64,000 nucleotides of DNA from Brassica napus (Eukaryota > Streptophyta > Magnoliopsida > Brassicales > Brassicaceae), in contig NC_063452.1 of the NCBI RefSeq assembly GCF_020379485.1, positions 55,271,377-55,335,376 on the forward strand. The letters run 5' to 3'. The position numbers and the translations under genes are program-made. Shown here in pieces: positions 1 to 11,560 of the stretch. Numbering within the stretch: position 1 is the stretch's first letter; each line of letters starts with the position of its first letter. The notes under the pieces were generated by a model. It ran no database searches. It saw only the letters and a program-made list of their open reading frames with translations, and had not been told where the DNA came from.

Positions 1-216
1 GTGTCTTGTGTGTGTATATTATAATTAATGTTTTCATCGTCTATTGTATTCATTTATTTTTATTCTATACCTTGATTGTATACGGCACTATCTGAAACTA
101 TGTAAAGACTCTCATATCCACCAAACTCGTTGGGTTAATACAACTAGTGAATGTCAAGAACAAAGAGATTTAATAACATGATATTACATTACATTACATG
201 TTTCAAACCGAGCTTC

Positions 217-1219
217 TCATCTCTGGCAACAAAGTTTCTTCCCACCCTCACGCATAATTTCATAAGCAAGCTTATACTTCTCCAGAGACGAAGTCCCAAA
301 CTCTATATATTTAGAAGCAGCTTCTCTCAAACTCCAAACCATCAAGGCCTTAAGATCTCGAGAACTCACAACTGATTCCACAACACGCACAAACCCAAAC
401 TCTGTGTTCTTGGTCCATATGTGCAGTATATACCTAGACGGGAGCTCTCTCACATCCAAGAGATTAAACACTTTCAAGATATGTCTACACAGAACTCCTT
501 CGTGCTCAAACATCTGACAACTACAACTCGAGCTGAGATTCGACGCACTGAAAGTCACAGCATGTTTCTCACTCTCTTTTCTCACCCAGAACCTACTCAC
601 AGCTCCTTCTTCGTGAGTCTTTAAACAAAGGTAGTTGTAAGACTGTACGAGCTCGTTCTGGAAGATTCTGAAGACGGTTAGCGTGTAGAGCCTCCTGCAT
701 TGCTCTTCGACGGGCTCCTTCATCTGCAGAAACGGGTGCAAGTTGTAAGACTAAACTCTCCGAGCGCGTCAAGAGAAGCGCCGAAGAATGGCTCTATGGT
801 TCCGATCGGTATTCCAGAGAAGAAGCTTCCCTTAGGTAGGCAGGAACCCAATTCTCACGGTGTTCGTAGACTTCTCTGAGCCAAACGTTGTCTCTAAGAC
901 CGTACTTGTCGACGAGAGTGTTCCAAACCGAGTCGAACTCCACGACGGTCTGCGTCTGGTATAAACATTTCTCGTACTCGTACTCGAACTCGCTTGGGAA
1001 AGGTCTGAGATTCACTCGTTCTGTCTCCCTGATTTGCCAAGCTGAGTAACGATGATGTGCTCCGGGAAAGACCCGGGACAAGGCTTGCTTTATAGGCAAG
1101 TCTTGATCAGCTACAATGGACCTTGGAGGACGACCTCGCATGGCGCGAAGCCATATACTCTGAAACAACCATAAGAAACTCTCTTTAGAATATTCATCAG
1201 CAACCATGGTACTGTTCAT
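217..1219 (-). pseudogene. FAR1-related (FRS12-like) gene, C-terminal half, disrupted
   Basis: Far-red-impaired-response-related proteins are nuclear transcription regulators domesticated from MULE transposases. The piece at 1219-797 (141 codons) carries the MULE-transposase-like core (VADQDLPIKQAL, FPGAHHRYSAWQIRE). The piece at 741-217 (174 codons) carries the SWIM zinc finger C-x-C-x9-C-x-H (CSCQMFEHEGVLCRH, C73, C75, C85, H87) and the family tail ending MREGGKKLCCQR. Between them the frame breaks. Near 820 the Phe-Phe-(Ser/Ala)-Gly-Ile-Pro stretch appears to have lost one T, giving a stop at 797; the correct frame then runs to LGEF near 755 and jumps to a NLHPFLQ frame, so about 30 codons of the linker are missing. 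The FAR1 DNA-binding domain is not upstream of 1219; a match to it lies on the same strand at about 7.65-8.07 kb. I infer one FRS12 orthologue broken apart. FRS7 or another paralogue is possible. Non-functional as it stands. Confidence 0.85.
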
Positions 1220-3239
1220 TTTTCAATGTGTTTTACTCTCTCCTCTCTTTTGTTGTTGTTATCATCATCCTCTTAAATACATTCGTAACAAGTAATCAAA
1301 GACGCTACCAAATGATTCATCCTTTGATGTTCCTTTAATCAAACACAGAATGTATTTATGTTCCCAAGGAATATTCTATTTTTATGAGTTTTATCTGTTA
1401 TCATAGTTGACAGTTGATAGGAGGAATACCAAATGATTCTTCGTATCTGGCTACAACTTTGAATTATCAACGTTTCTAGCAAATCCTCTCTTATCCACCA
1501 ATTATATGAAACCAAACCTATATAACTCTTGGAGTTTCTCTACTGAATTATCAACGTTTCTAGCAAATGCCTCATAGATTAGATCCAAACCTTGGTTCTC
1601 GCCTTGTAGGAGAAAATGAAAGTGAATGAGCTGATGAGCAAGAAACAACTCAGTTACTAGAAATTGTTGTATTTCTCTATGCAAAATCATTATAATTAAT
1701 CTCATGTGTTACATTTTATACACAATTGAATCACATCAACTTTTGCATTTTTTGGGCAAAATCATAGTATAATTTTTTTTGTTGCATTTTTCTATGCAAA
1801 ATCATTCATTAATCTCTTGTGTTAACATTTAAATAAAACAATTGAATCACATCAACTGTTGCATTTTTCTATGTAATCACATCTTTAATCATAGCACCCT
1901 CAATTGATAACAAAAGTAATCTAGATATTCTCTTGTGTTACATGTTATACCAAAAACAACTATTTTCAATTTTCATTTTTTTAAAACATTTTTTGTATAT
2001 ATGGTGACAGAGGAGAATATTCTTGGATGGAATGGTTATGCATAGTTTTTTACTTCTCCTCATCAAACTCTATGGCAAAGATGATATCTTGGAAGACACG
2101 ATGTTATCTTAGAAATCACCTTAGCTCCTTTCTGAGTTTTCTTACAAAAGATCGGAAAATGACACTATCCGGTTTTCTTCAGCGTTACTTGTATGCTTCT
2201 CTTATTCAAGCCGAAGACAATGACGATGATGAAGCCTCGCAGTTGCATGCTGAATCTAGAAGTTGTTCCTCCTGATGCATTCTGGACCAGACCCAAATTT
2301 TTATTTCTAGTTGTTTTCAATTTTGAATAATTTTATTACTAAAATCAAAGTGAATCTAGCCCAAATCTGTTTTAATTGCAATACTTTATTTTGAGTCCGT
2401 GGTTTGTAGATTCCTTTCAATTACACAAATTATAAAAGAGGATTAAACAAGGCTAAATTAGAATAATAATGAAATGTTTTTAACAATCATGTATGTCTTC
2501 GTCAAAAGAGCATCACCTTTTTAACATTGGATCATATGTTCACGTCACACTGATGACATCATTTTCCGATTGATCACTTGCACGCGATCTTGCTAGCTTA
2601 CGAAGATCGTGTTTGTCACGCCGCGACACTGGTTCAATAGTATTATTATTTCAATTGTTTTTAAATGGCCCGTAAAATAGCTTCATATTCGCATGGACTC
2701 AAAGTAAACTGTAATGGGTACTTTTGCATTCGTGTTAATTAGCAATTCCAAAGTTCGTCTATCATTAGACCACTACCTTGTAGTTAGATTTGTCGAGAAA
2801 AGAAAATCTAAATTAGTTTAGGTTAAGATTAGACGAATTCTAAAAAAGTTGTAATATTTCACTAAAAATTAGTGATATTTTATAACGTTGATGGTAGCTC
2901 TGGAAAAAGGTTTAGGATAAGAAATGCGTTAGCATAAGAAATATAGATAATACACGTCATCATATATCAGCAATATATATACGGCTTACAAATGCGTTAA
3001 CCCAATATTCAACTGTTTTTATTTTGGGTGGAGTTCAGTTGCTGCTCAATATTTTTTTTGAGTCATTTAAGTTCTAGGTCAGTTTCCAAATTTTATTTAC
3101 ACGTTAAGGCAATTTCTGCCAGTGAGGTAGTTTTTTGTAACTAGAAACCAAACCATTATAACTAAATTCATTTATCTAACTAAGTGATCCTACCATGTTA
3201 ATTATTTTTTTTCTTTGGAACACAACGAGTTTTTTATTA
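1220..3239. other. gene-poor AT-rich stretch inside the broken FRS locus
   Basis: No recognisable gene. A 24-bp direct repeat (GAATTATCAACGTTTCTAGC and following bases) occurs at about 1462 and 1544. Two open frames, 1502-1705 (minus, 67 codons) and 2027-2275 (plus, 82 codons, acidic C-terminus), resemble nothing I know and lack convincing gene context. The FRS middle region expected here is absent. Confidence 0.5.
1676..1872. repeat. imperfect direct duplication, about 85 bp x2
   Basis: The unit begins TCTATGCAAAATCATT, continues through AATTGAATCACATCAACT and ends TTGCATTTTT. It occurs at about 1677-1763 and 1787-1872 with roughly 15% differences and small indels. A third partial copy of the end follows at about 1873-1890. 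Non-coding. Confidence 0.7.
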
Positions 3240-3740
3240 TTGATGGACCTGAAAGATGACTAAACTTGATAATAATCTTATTTTGGAGCACAACTTTCTT
3301 CTTCTCTACTTCGATCTTCTTATTCTCCACCTTGACATTCATCCTACGACAAGCACCGCCGCCGGCTCAGTCTCCGACTTTGTTTCCGATCTCTTACTTT
3401 GCGGCGAGTCTACAATCCATCGTCACCAGGTGGTCACTCTCGCGCCGTCGCGTCTCGTCTTTCTCAACTTCTCGTCTTCTTCAACGTCTTCAATTCGGTG
3501 GCTCGTCAAGCTCCATTGTGCTTTCCTCTGTGCCCTCTCCTCCTTGCCAACCGTCGGCGAACCAAACCAGGGGTCTCTCAAACCTCGACGGGACCTATTC
3601 CTAAACCAAGGTTCTTGTATTTGCAAGATTGGTCCTTTAGCTTTTAACTATTTACAATTTAGTCCTAAAAATTACAGATTTTTCTAAATGTGCAATATAA
3701 TCCCAACTTTTTGAAGATTTGTATGCAAATGCATATGAAA
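3240..3740 (+). repeat. dispersed repeat arm, inverted partner at 21.4-21.9 kb
   Basis: A roughly 500-bp GC-richer segment (CGCCGCCGGCTC, then GGCGAACC, then CCTAAACCAAG, then TTTAGCTTTTAACT, then TATGCAAATGCAT) is matched in order, in reverse complement, at about 21395-21900. The open frames through it are parallel products of the same repeat, not a known gene. TGTACA motifs follow it directly (3767-3785), as they follow the partner copy. It is probably the end or body of a large DNA transposon (MULE-like or Helitron); the class is not established. Confidence 0.7.
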
Positions 3741-5588
3741 ATGTTTATTTTGAAGTTATTTGATGTGTACACTATATAATGTACACAAAAAGAAAAATAT
3801 CTACAGTTTGCCTAACAACAAAAAGAAAAATATCTACAATTTACGTGTTAATAATGAAATTTCACACTAAAAAGAATAAGCGTCTCTTTTTTTTTTTTGA
3901 AACATAGTCTCTCCCTCTCTGTACCATTTGGTTGCACGCCAGAGTTAGAAACCCTCTCCACATGAGTTTCATGTGCGCATTTACTTTAATCACTAATGGA
4001 CCAGTGTGAAAACTAATTACCTGCAACTAGGGATGGGAATTCGAATACCCGTTCGGATTCGGATCGGGTATTTCGGATTTTCGGGTATTTCAGTATAGGG
4101 GTATAGAACCCGTTCGGTTATTTCTATATTTCGGGTCGGGTTCGGGTATTTTTAGTTCGAGTTCGGTTATTTCGGGTCGGGTTCGGATATCGAGAATTTG
4201 AAAGAAAAAAAATTAAAATTTTTATTTTTAGGTTTATTCTATTTAAAAATATAGATTTCACTTAACTGACTTTTTATTTTTTAATAGATTGAATGATTGA
4301 TAGATTTGGAGATAACATTTCAAAAATAAATAAACATTAATTTGGCTATTGTTTTGAAATTTCGAATGTAACTTTTTTTTAGAGAATTTAGGCTTCCTAT
4401 ACACCAAAATGGTTGAAATTAGCAAAATAGCCGATCTCTATTTCCGCTACCGTGCACTTTCTTTTAATACGATAATAACCCTACCTCTAAATTTGTCTAC
4501 ATAATCCTAGCTTAGATTTACTGTCAGAGATATTATCACACATCTCATACACAACTATCATTAATTATCCAACCATTTCACTATGAACTCATCTTTCTTA
4601 GACACACCTACCTATGAGCTCATCTCTCTCTTCTTATAATATTTTCACTTCCGATTGCAACGACCTTCATCAAGAAATGACTCATAATCTGAGATTTCTA
4701 CATCATTAATTTCATAATCGATTTGAAAGATTTACGCAGTTTGTTTAGCATATATATGTATTTATGAAACCAAATTTATGTTTACTCAATCAAATTGCTT
4801 TTGTTTGTAGATGGAAGAGATGCAGCGTTTTGACCGCATGTTCACAACAGGTGAAGAACCCATAGGTGATAGAATAAACACATATCACAAATCCAGAAGA
4901 ATCAAAACTATTCTTGAAGCGTTTGAACCCATATGTGGAAGAATCCATCAAATCCAATTATATGTAGAAGTCCGTGAGTTTGATCTGGAATGTCAGGTAT
5001 TGCCTATAAGCTGTTAAAAGTGGTTCATGATTCCTTTGTTCACCTTAAAGATTGGTAGGTGCATTATAGTAACCATGGCATATAACTCATATATTTAACT
5101 GTATGTTCGGGGAGATAAAGTATTTTTGATAAGTTACATGCTAAACTATATGCTAGGGGTTAAATATATCTTTAAAGATATCCTATAATAGACTCATACT
5201 CATAATTTTGAATGAGGACATTGCTCAATGATGTATTCCCTAAACTACTAGTTAATTGGTTTTATTAACCTCTAAGATTTGCTAGTAAATTTTTTCATCA
5301 AATGTATGAAGCTATTATATACATTAGTCACTAATATTTTTAGTTTCGTTTTACTAATTTTTTGTAGCCCCTAACACTTTTAATTTCGTTTACTAATTTA
5401 ATTAGATATGTTTTCTTGCAGCTTTTCACTTAACCCCATTATGTGTTAGGCTGAGGTTTATTTCCAGATGATGCAACGCCAAGTGAAGCCGATTTTGGAT
5501 GGGATAATGAGGTCAAGGACGACGTCGACAGCATGGTTCACCTTAGCGAGGAAAGACTTATCTTCGAGAAAGCGATGTTTGTGTGTGT

Positions 5589-5614
5589 GGGGGGGGGGGG
5601 GGGGGGGGGGGGGG
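5589..5614 (+). repeat. poly-G run, 26 G
   Basis: Twenty-six consecutive G follow a short GT tract (TGTGTGTGTG). Such a run can form G-quadruplexes and is unstable in replication and sequencing, so its exact length is unreliable. Open frames through it are artefacts. Confidence 0.9.
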
Positions 5615-5828
5615 CTCACAGCAGTTGATCTGAAAAGAAGGAAAGAGACTGCCAACTTATACTGACGCATCCTATGCACTCACCATCTGGCCAACCTTGT
5701 GGCTGGCCTTGTGAATCAGAAAGTTGACAATTTTGTTAACTACGAACACATATTTTACTGGCATTCTTTAATATTCATTATTTTCTAATCTACACAGTTA
5801 TTTGTGTTAGTAACACTATGATGATGTT

Positions 5829-6215
5829 AGTCGCTAGTACCAAATGTTTTTATTTCAGCTAAGTTTACTAGTAACTGCTATAGACACTTTTATATATGAC
5901 ATTATTATTGTTAACTGCTAATAAATATCTTACAAATATTCACAAGTTTCAATAATCCCTAATCTGAAATCTTTACTCTCTCAAATTTATATGTCAACAT
6001 TTTATATTAGCATGGTAAGGTTGTGATGTACCAGCTAACAATTAGTATACATACATGTTTGATTCTTTTAGCCGTTAGCACCAAATGTTTTTTGCCCAGC
6101 TAAAATTACTTGTAATTGCTATAGTCACTTTTTATATATGACATTATAATTGTTAACTGCTAACAAATATCTTACTAATATTCACAAGTTTCAATAATCC
6201 CTAATTGAAATAGAT
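5829..6215. repeat. direct duplication of about 142 bp inside the hAT element
   Basis: The segment running from TAGTCGCTAGTACCAAATG to TTTCAATAATCCCTAATC (about 5829-5968) recurs as TAGCCGTTAGCACCAAATG to TTTCAATAATCCCTAATT (about 6070-6210) with scattered differences. It is an old internal duplication and is non-coding. Confidence 0.8.
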
Positions 6216-7234
6216 ACCCTCTCAAATTTAGATGTTCCAAAATGTGTAACGTCTACTTTAAAGTGTTATATTATAACAAGATATTGTGCCTATTAAGTCC
6301 AATATGCCTATGTACACCTTAACTTAAGTTTAACGCCTAATAAGTCTACGTAGCTCAATAAATTGTAGGCGCTAATACGTACGTGATAACACATTTTGTT
6401 AACGCATAAACAAATTATAGCAAACCAAATTTATTGCTGATTTCGTGTCAATTTTGGAGATTTTCTCCATCGATTTACATGGAGAGAAATTTAACATGTG
6501 ACTTAACAGTAACCTATTACATACTTAAACTAGCTTTAGCTCTCCACCATATCGTACTTGAAGATTTCCTAAAATATTTTCCCATACTTTTATCATCACT
6601 CTCTCTCCTAACGTGGCAAATGGTGAGGGTATTTTAGGAAGACCATGCAAATAAGCTACAGAGCTTATTGGATTAATCAGCAAAAATGGTAGATTGCTAA
6701 TTTTGGTGCATAAGTGGTATATGTAGCCAAAAAAACTTGACATGCATTTTAATTGAGTGACAAATCATTTTTTCCGTAATTATATGTATATTATATGATC
6801 TTAAAGTATGTGTAACATCAATATAAATATTTTAAATAAAATAAGTGATGTAAACAAAAAAATATAAGGGTAAGTATATATATATTCGGTTATTTTCGGA
6901 TATCCAATATCTCCTATATCAATAACCATTCAGGTATTTTGCTATTTCGGTTCGGGTTTTTCGGGTCGGGTTCGGATACGGGTTCGGGTATCGGGTAAAA
7001 TGTCCACCCCTACCTGCAACATTTGTTTTAAGTACATATATAACCTAACAAAGTCAAATTCCAGTTTTCTTCTTCTCCTTCTTATTTTCCTTTTGTCTTT
7101 CTTTCTTGGTCTCACTATCTTTGCCAACAGAAAGTGTTTGAAGGCTACCATATTTCTGCTGCGACTCTGTTTCCCATGCTATTGTCTTGTGGCAAGAAGC
7201 TTGGTGCTGTGATTTCTTGGTTATTATCTGCTTC

Positions 7235-7615
7235 TTAGCTTTGTGGAAGTTTTGCCAGATTCAGCAGTGCACTGCACTTCTTTCCCAACAGTATCACTAC
7301 TAATTTTACATCATGACACGAGTTTACTTCCTCCATGAGAGCATCCATCAGCTGAGGGAGCGGTCTACAGAAGCTGAACTGGTTTGTACTCGATCGGTCT
7401 AAATCACGGCGTACCACAACCCCTTGCGATCTTTCCTGATCCCAGATGGTCCGTATAACAACAGTCTTCACCTCGTGACTAAAAGATACAGGCACTACAT
7501 CCGGTTCTTTCGATGGAAGATTTGCTTCCCTTTTAGCTAATCCATGGCTCTTGAAAAGATGCAGCAAATCCAGAAGACTAACAGTAGTGTCGACACAATC
7601 ATGTGCTATTTGACT
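7235..7615 (-). pseudogene. coding-like fragment of unknown origin between FRS12 relics
   Basis: An open frame of about 120 codons runs from about 7610 ([20 protein letters not shown]) to a stop at 7235, ending [11 protein letters not shown]. Its composition looks like an ancient exon: hydrophobic periodicity, [19 protein letters not shown], and [20 protein letters not shown]. It does not match the FRS family, although FRS12-like sequence starts directly 5' of it (above 7650). I do not recognise the parent gene. It may be a captured gene fragment or part of the disrupted locus. No ATG or splice pattern convinces me that it is expressed. Confidence 0.4.
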
Positions 7616-7651
7616 GATAACCGCATTGTTTGAACAGACTGATAAGAAACC

Positions 7652-8068
7652 GCCTTAGGGTGGTGATCATTACTCACTTGGCCTTTAAAAAGTATGAAAG
7701 AAGATGGACAGGACAGGAGTGTTGTTGTTCTCTATAAGACTCATCAACAACTTTCATCTTGGGTCTATGCTGATTAACCGTTACACCTAGTGGAGTCGTC
7801 CTTCTCTCCTCAACGTGAGCTTCACCAATCACCACCAAGCAGGCTCATGGTTAAGCTCTTTCGAAATCTAGTCAAGAGCCCATTTCCCCTGTATCACCAC
7901 GTCTCTGCACACAGAATGAAAGCGTTGCATCTGTTCTTCAGCTATACAATACAACTGACCAGTCCTGACTTGTGATGAGTAAGCGTTGTAGTAGAACTCA
8001 CGAGCTTCCTCTGCTGGTGTCGAATTCTAGACCAACGTAAGGTTCGGCTCCTGAGCTTTGACACTGGT
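7652..8068 (-). pseudogene. FRS12-like N-terminal FAR1 domain relic
   Basis: Reading the minus strand in shifting frames gives the start of the FAR1 DNA-binding domain: PYVGLEFDT (8042-8016), then FYYNAYSSQ, RTGQLY (7970-7947) and VQRRGDTGE. Next come GVTVNQHRPKMKVVDES (about 7788-7739) and SNDHHPKAV (about 7680). This order matches the N-terminal linker of FRS12-type proteins. Frames change at least three times, and about 25 codons between RTGQLY and the VQRR segment are lost, so it cannot encode a protein. Strand and position agree with the C-terminal relic at 217-1219. The copia LTR begins immediately upstream at 8102. Confidence 0.75.
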
Positions 8069-8101
8069 AAGCATAACTTTATTAGGGATTTCGGTGAAGA
8101 C

Positions 8102-8832
8102 TGTAGGACCGCGGAAATCCTGATTGAAAATTACGAAACAAAAGTATATAAAACGATAATAAAAACGTTTAAAAAACATAAGGAAATAGACAAAATTCAC
8201 GGAGTCGAGATTTGATCTCTTTCCTTAACTCAATAAATCGCCCGTAATGTGTGACGGTTTTATGCGATTTTTGAATCCCAGGATACAACCGTGATGAAAC
8301 TGTTTCGCAACACCCAAAACAGAATCTACGAACTTAACTACTACGATATACTCTCGAGACACTTACTTTTAAAAAGAAGAAAAATCTAAAGAGTATTTTT
8401 TTTTAGTGAGAGAAAGCTTGGATTTGTGTGTGTAGTGAGATGATGAATGTGTGGAATGAGATAATTGTATATTTTGATTATGAAGAGATCATGCAGTATT
8501 TATAAGAGAATTTACCTTGGTCACCAAGCAAGTTAAACTTGGTAACCAAGTTGGCTTGACTTGGTCTCCAAGGTGGCTTAGCTTTGGTTGTCAAGTTTGC
8601 TAACTTGGTTGCCAAGTTTTCTCTTAAGGCTTAAGCCTTTTTCATCGTGGGTCTAAAACCAATAATTGAATCAATATACTCAGCTCATTTAGCTTGCAAA
8701 ATGAGTCCAAAATCTTCATATCTCTTCACATAAAATCAAATTTTTACTCAGCCATTGGGCTTATAAAATTTTTGTATTCACACATCCAATTATTACTCAG
8801 CCCATATAAGGCTTATAATAATTGGTTCAACA
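8102..8832 (-). repeat. copia LTR copy 1 (731 bp)
   Basis: Begins TGTAGGACCGCGG and ends GGTTCAACA on the plus strand (TG...CA boundaries). It contains a cluster of CTTGGTNACCAAG palindromes at about 8517-8620. Next to it is CCCCCACATGAATAG, the complement of the polypurine tract, showing this is the 3' LTR of a minus-strand element. Confidence 0.85.
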
Positions 8833-10570
8833 ATCCCCCACATGAATAGAATTACTCTAAAAACTAGGCTAGATAGACTACGACTGACTCTACAACTAGA
8901 CCTAGACTAGACAGACAGAATTTTCGAGAGTATAAGCGAAAAACTAATTGTATATGATGTAGTAGCGCTTTCCAGCTTTGAACTACTCATTGTTAATATC
9001 TGTCGGATTTATTTACTTATCAGGTGGTGAACATGATGTCTTGAACCCCCCCCCCCCGAAAGTTTATGTAAACCGAGTCAACAGATATAACACATCTGCG
9101 TTTTCTCGTAGAGTTAAGTTCTCTATTGTGTTCATTTTGGCCGTGAACTTGCCTGGTTAGTCATGAGTGAACTTGGAGAGTATAGCCTGAACTTCATTCT
9201 CCTAGAAACGGCCCCATTTCACACTCACTAGGTGATTGCCATGTGCACCTACCATATACACAATAAAGTACCCTGTAATACTTTATATACATGTATATGA
9301 AGGTCATGGTCTTATCTCATTAAAAATCAATGCTTAACCTTAAATTTACAGGAGCACTGATTATCATCTTTGGATATGGGTAGGTTTCAGTGCTTTTATC
9401 AGATTTTGTTTGATTTAGTTATCCCTTTGAACCAACTTCTTGGGATCTCCAGTCACGTTAGTAGGGTTTCCATCAAACATCCTTTAATAATAGGCAATAA
9501 ACCCATCCCCTTCAATGATTTTAATACTTAATCTCATGCTAAACCTTTGGTAAATAATCCATAAGGTTGTCAGCTGACATTTTGATATCACAGTTTCTAA
9601 TGGTTTTACGCCGTCTTATGTGATGCGACTTACCATTATAGAGAGTATCCAGCTCCTGAGCTATAGCTGGTTGACTAAGCGTAGCTGGAGTGGTTTCTCC
9701 AACATTGGAATACCTTCCAAAATTATAAAGTCATTCTGCTTCTTCAGCTTTTTGACTAAAGCAATGAACTCAGATTACTTTCGAATCTGGCCAATAATAT
9801 TTATTTGGGAGATTTCCAAGATATCACTGCACCTCCAAGTGTAAAGACATATCCACTCATGGATTTTGAATTCTTAGATTCGGATATACAGTTTGCATCA
9901 CTTTATCCTTCTAAGACTCTTGGTTCTTTACTGTAGAGCAGCCTATAACTTATGGTGTATCACAAATACTTTAATACCCTTGTTATGGCTTTCTAATGTA
10001 TATGACTTGGATTATTTATGTAGCGACTTAATACGTTGATTGCATGCGCTAAATCGGGTCCTATACAATTGGATAAGTACATTAGACTTCCAATGACCCT
10101 TGCATACTCCACTTACGACATTGACTCATCTACGTTCTTAATTAAGTGTAGTTGAGTGTCTAGTGGAGATTTTTGCAATTCTTCTTGAGTAGTTTTTAAA
10201 CTTCTCAAGTATTTTTTTTTCAGCATAATGATCCTAAGATAAAATTATCTCGTCAGGAGTCTTCGTGATCTTAATGCTGAGAATAACATCCCCAAGACCC
10301 ATGTCTTTCATGTCAAATTGACTATGAAGCATGTTCTTGATTTGTTGGATGATATCTTTATTACTGCCGATGATGAGCATGTCATCAACGTACAAACACA
10401 ACATAATATACCCACGACGAGTACATTTGAAGTATATGCATTATCACATTCATTGATGCTTAATTCATTTGACATTATAACATTGTCAAACTTTTCATGT
10501 CATTGTTTTCGAAGCTTTCGCGAGCTTATACAATAACTTCACCCAAGTCGATAGACTTTGTGTCTTAACC

Positions 10571-10813
10571 CTAGATCTCAAATCTTTCAGGTTGTTTCAT
10601 GTATATCTCATTTTCTAAATCTTCTTTTAGAAATGCAGATTTAACATCCATTTGATGGATTTCCAAGTATCTTGATGCTGCAATTACAATCATTATCATG
10701 ACTGAAGTTATTCTCATCACTAGAGAATAGATGCCAAAGAATTCTAGACCGTTTTTTTTGTATGTTTGTTTGCACCACAAGTTTGGCCTTGCACTTATGA
10801 ATTGAGCAATCAA
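10571..10813 (-). pseudogene. copia reverse transcriptase N-terminal fragment
   Basis: Eighty codons ending HQMDVKSAFLKEDLENEIYM and KQPERFEI, the conserved start of the copia RT catalytic region; the first catalytic Asp is in MDVKSAFL. The remaining RT, including the YVDD motif, is not readable downstream. Confidence 0.85.
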
Positions 10814-11204
10814 GTTTCAACTTGGTTTTAAGTAGCCATCTGCACCCAGTGTTGAACCCTTGAGATAACTCTGTTATTTCGTAGGTATGGTTCTACATTA
10901 TAGAATCCATTTTACTATTGAGTGCTTCTTTCAAACAAGGTGCATCAGGTGTAGACATGGCTTCAGCGTAAGATTTCAGCTCATTCTCAGCAAGAAATAC
11001 CATCATGAAATCTTCACCAAAAGACTTTTCCTTGCGAGCTCTCTTGCTTCGTCTAGGTTTGTCTTCAACATCTTCTGCTTCAGTTAAAGAAGTTCCAGAA
11101 GTGCTTGCCTCAACTGTGGAGGTAATCGCATCTCTTTGTACGAGTGTGTTTAGGACATTGTTTAGCCTTACATTGAATTATCAGTTCAAAGAACGATGTA
11201 TTCC

Positions 11205-11560
11205 TTGACTCCATGTTGTATTAACATGGATATCCGGTATATCTGATTTATGAACCAGAAGCCTATAAGCACTGTTGTTGTGTGCATAACCGATGAATAT
11301 GCAATTCACGGTTTTTAGTCCAATTTAAACCTTTTTAGGAGGTAGTGCTATGACTTTTGCTAATCACCTCCACATTGTTAGGAGTTAGTGCAACTACTTT
11401 TGCCAAGCACCCCCACACTTTGAGGTATTTGTATGAATATACATTACCTATTCAAAGTACATGGCCTTTGCAAATGTTTGATTGTGGTAAGCAATGCTCC
11501 CCCCACATTTCCTGAGTTAATTCAGGATCATGCATGCTTGCATTCATCCTTTAAGAGTTT
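11205..11560 (-). pseudogene. copia integrase C-terminal fragment
   Basis: Minus-strand frames give MWGE, LKVWGCLAKV-like (about 11435-11395), KTVNCIFIGYAHNNSAYRLL (about 11325-11260) and MESRNTSFFE, the usual order at the integrase/GKR end of copia polyproteins. Stops and frame changes separate them. Confidence 0.8.

Larger units (their letters stand above)
4390..6733. mobile_element. possible nested TIR element inside the hAT
   Basis: The left sequence GGCTTCCTATACACCAAAAT at about 4391 is mirrored on the right by ATTTTGGTGCATAAGTGG then TATATGTAGCC near 6695-6729, a plausible imperfect 20-30-bp terminal inverted repeat. The short frame at 4811-5017 (68 codons) inside resembles nothing I recognise. 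I do not see a clean target duplication, so this is tentative. Confidence 0.4.
4020..7020. mobile_element. hAT-type non-autonomous element, 2985 bp (4028-7012)
   Basis: The 8-bp sequence CCTGCAAC is found at 4020-4027 and 7013-7020. The sequence between starts TAGGGATGG and its reverse complement starts TAGGGGTGG, so the element has 9-bp near-perfect terminal inverted repeats and an 8-bp target duplication, both typical of hAT transposons. Both ends are rich in TCGGGT/ACCCGA repeats as subterminal motifs in opposite orientation. No transposase is recognisable inside, so it would have needed a partner element to move. The interior holds a 26-G run, a roughly 142-bp internal duplication and possible ends of a nested element. 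Its insertion helps separate the two halves of the FRS12-like gene. Confidence 0.85.

Noticed and set aside
3256..3687. 143-codon protein-coding gene
   Set aside because: The inverted copy at 21.4-21.9 kb has a parallel but different frame, and all frames through the repeat are partly open, so this is repeat sequence.
5458..5679. ORFs with poly-Gly or poly-Pro
   Set aside because: Produced by translating the poly-G run on either strand.
9620..9844. 74-codon ORF found twice (9620-9844 and 16641-16865)
   Set aside because: Near-identical because it lies in the duplicated copia interior and is antisense to the element's coding strand; not a gene.
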